From: JAUVIB01 sp964424545
GTDB lineage: Bacteria; Calditrichota; Calditrichia; Calditrichales; Calditrichaceae
Length of the DNA: 13,283 bases
Direction of reading: 5' to 3'
Assembly (NCBI GenBank): GCA_964424545.1
Contig: CAYRJN010000108.1
Span: forward strand, 1-13,283
In this document: positions 12,198 through 13,283 of the stretch, in pieces
How positions within the stretch are numbered: the stretch's first letter is position 1
How the letters are laid out: every line of letters starts with the position of its first letter
Position numbers and translations under genes: made by a program
Notes under the pieces: generated by a model
The model's database searches: none
What the model was told of the DNA's origin: nothing
The model's input: the letters and a program-made list of their open reading frames with translations, nothing else

Positions 12198-13283
12198 AAG
12201 AAATCATAATCAAAAAAATATATATCGATAGAAAAGTTAAAGATCGCTCCTTCACAAAAAACGTCCTTAATAATCTACCCCATACTCCGCTGGAAATAAC
12301 CGACACGGCGCCAGCCTTTTCCACCGCCCAAGGAAAACAAATTTTATATATTACTGATTATAAGGGCGTTTTTTGTAAACCATGTCCCGGAACTTCGCAG
12401 GAATATCTTTGTTGTAATTATCAGGTAATTAACGAAACGACCGGCTGTCCGCTGGATTGCGCTTATTGTATTTTGCAAGGATATATGGATTCTTCCGTAT
12501 TAACGGTTTACGCAAACTATGAAAAAATCTTTGAAGAATTTGATACTTTTCATAATAAATATCCCCAAAGAATTATCCGTATAGGCACAGGCGAACTTGC
12601 CGATAGTCTGGCTTTGGAGCGTTATACAAATATTTCCTCATTACTGATTCCCTATTTTCGGATGAAGAAAAACGTCTTTTTTGAATTAAAAACTAAGACA
12701 AATAAGATAGAATTTTTAGCCCCTTTTGCTCACAAAACGAACAATCTTGTGTTATCATGGTCATTGAATACGCCTCAGGCGATTGAGAGCGTTGAATTTA
12801 AAACGGCTTCGCTGCAGGAACGTTTACAGGGGGCAAAAAGAGCGCAAGAGATGGGCTTTAAGATGAGTTTTCATTTTGATCCCATTGTGCATCATGAAAA
12901 CTGGAAAGAGAATTATCATAGAACGATAGAGCGTCTTTTCAAAACTGTTGACCATCGCCGAATAGTTTGGATTAGTCTCGGGGGGCTGCGTATGCCGCCC
13001 GATTTAAAACCGATTATTAAGGAAAGATTTCCCGAAACGCCGATCATTCGCGATGAGCAGATCATTGCAAAAGACCGCAAACTGCGTTATTTTAAACCGT
13101 TGCGCTATGAAATGTTTAAACATATATATGATACTATCCGTTCTCATTCAAAAGATGTTTTTGTATATTTTTGTATGGAAGACAAAGATATCTGGCAAAA
13201 AGTAATGGGTTTTTCCCCTATTAATACCAACCATGTGGACTATCTTTTTGCGGAAAGTTTGTTTCGGCGTTTTCCGGAGATGG
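12194..13283 (+). CDS. Radical SAM protein of the spore photoproduct lyase-like family (3' end cut off)
   Basis: The frame is open from the ATG to the window end (363 codons), so the C-terminus is missing. Cys85-x3-Cys89-x2-Cys92 in GCPLDCAYCILQGYM is the radical SAM [4Fe-4S] motif in the arrangement of spore photoproduct lyase (SPL), and the whole chain aligns by eye with Bacillus SPL: an N-terminal YIDR region, the core, and HFDPIVHHENWKENY near the end of the barrel. Extra cysteines precede the core (KPCPG and YLCCNY: Cys61, 64, 73, 74). Where Bacillus SPL has its H-donor Cys141 (EASCTSD), this protein has RIGTGELADS, so no cysteine is present. Homologues of this kind occur in non-sporulating bacteria. 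It may repair DNA photolesions or act on another substrate; its start is coupled to the ParB-like gene. Confidence 0.83.
   Translation, partial: MKEIIIKKIYIDRKVKDRSFTKNVLNNLPHTPLEITDTAPAFSTAQGKQILYITDYKGVFCKPCPGTSQEYLCCNYQVINETTGCPLDCAYCILQGYMDSSVLTVYANYEKIFEEFDTFHNKYPQRIIRIGTGELADSLALERYTNISSLLIPYFRMKKNVFFELKTKTNKIEFLAPFAHKTNNLVLSWSLNTPQAIESVEFKTASLQERLQGAKRAQEMGFKMSFHFDPIVHHENWKENYHRTIERLFKTVDHRRIVWISLGGLRMPPDLKPIIKERFPETPIIRDEQIIAKDRKLRYFKPLRYEMFKHIYDTIRSHSKDVFVYFCMEDKDIWQKVMGFSPINTNHVDYLFAESLFRRFPEM

Overview
The window is a moderately AT-rich piece of a bacterial chromosome, probably from an anaerobe or facultative anaerobe that respires sulfur compounds. The phylum cannot be fixed from the sequence. 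The dispersed non-coding repeats, the sulfur-respiration operon and the SPL-like radical SAM gene would fit a lineage such as Calditrichota or other FCB-type bacteria, but that is only an impression.

Positions 1-5388 (minus strand) hold a compact, translationally coupled operon, read right to left: a MerR-type regulator with a cysteine-rich tail, a Tat-exported molybdopterin oxidoreductase of the polysulfide/thiosulfate reductase type (PsrA/PhsA-like), its four-cluster ferredoxin subunit (PsrB-like), its NrfD/PsrC membrane subunit, two half-size YeeE/YedE sulfur-transport proteins, and the first codons of another membrane or secreted protein that runs off the left edge. The likely common theme is uptake or release of a sulfur compound coupled to its reduction in the cell envelope. 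A perfect 26-bp dyad just upstream of the regulator is the likely operator. Divergently, mobA (5693-6286) makes the bis-MGD form of the cofactor that the reductase needs; a hairpin followed by a U-tract lies in its leader.

Positions 6283-8373 (minus) encode an APC-type permease fused to a PTS EIIA-like domain and a TrkA-C/RCK_C domain, converging on mobA with a 4-base overlap and with a recognisable promoter of its own.

Positions 8721-10317 (plus) carry a tripartite HipBST-type toxin-antitoxin cassette: HTH antitoxin HipB, the small HipA-N-like HipS, and the HipT kinase, all overlapping. In front of it are three copies of an 18-bp operator (TATACC-N6-GGTATA) at exactly 41-bp steps, the middle one inside a near-consensus promoter. 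Two 60-bp repeats in direct orientation bracket the cassette, followed by a 0.9-kb non-coding stretch with a cluster of hairpins.

Positions 11247-13283 (plus) hold a second coupled pair: a ParB-like protein whose stop overlaps the start of a radical SAM protein of the spore-photoproduct-lyase-like family, cut off by the right edge. The HipBST cassette with its operator array and the ParB/SPL-like pair are the most interesting parts of the window; the MerR regulator with a probable metal- or sulfur-sensing tail comes next.
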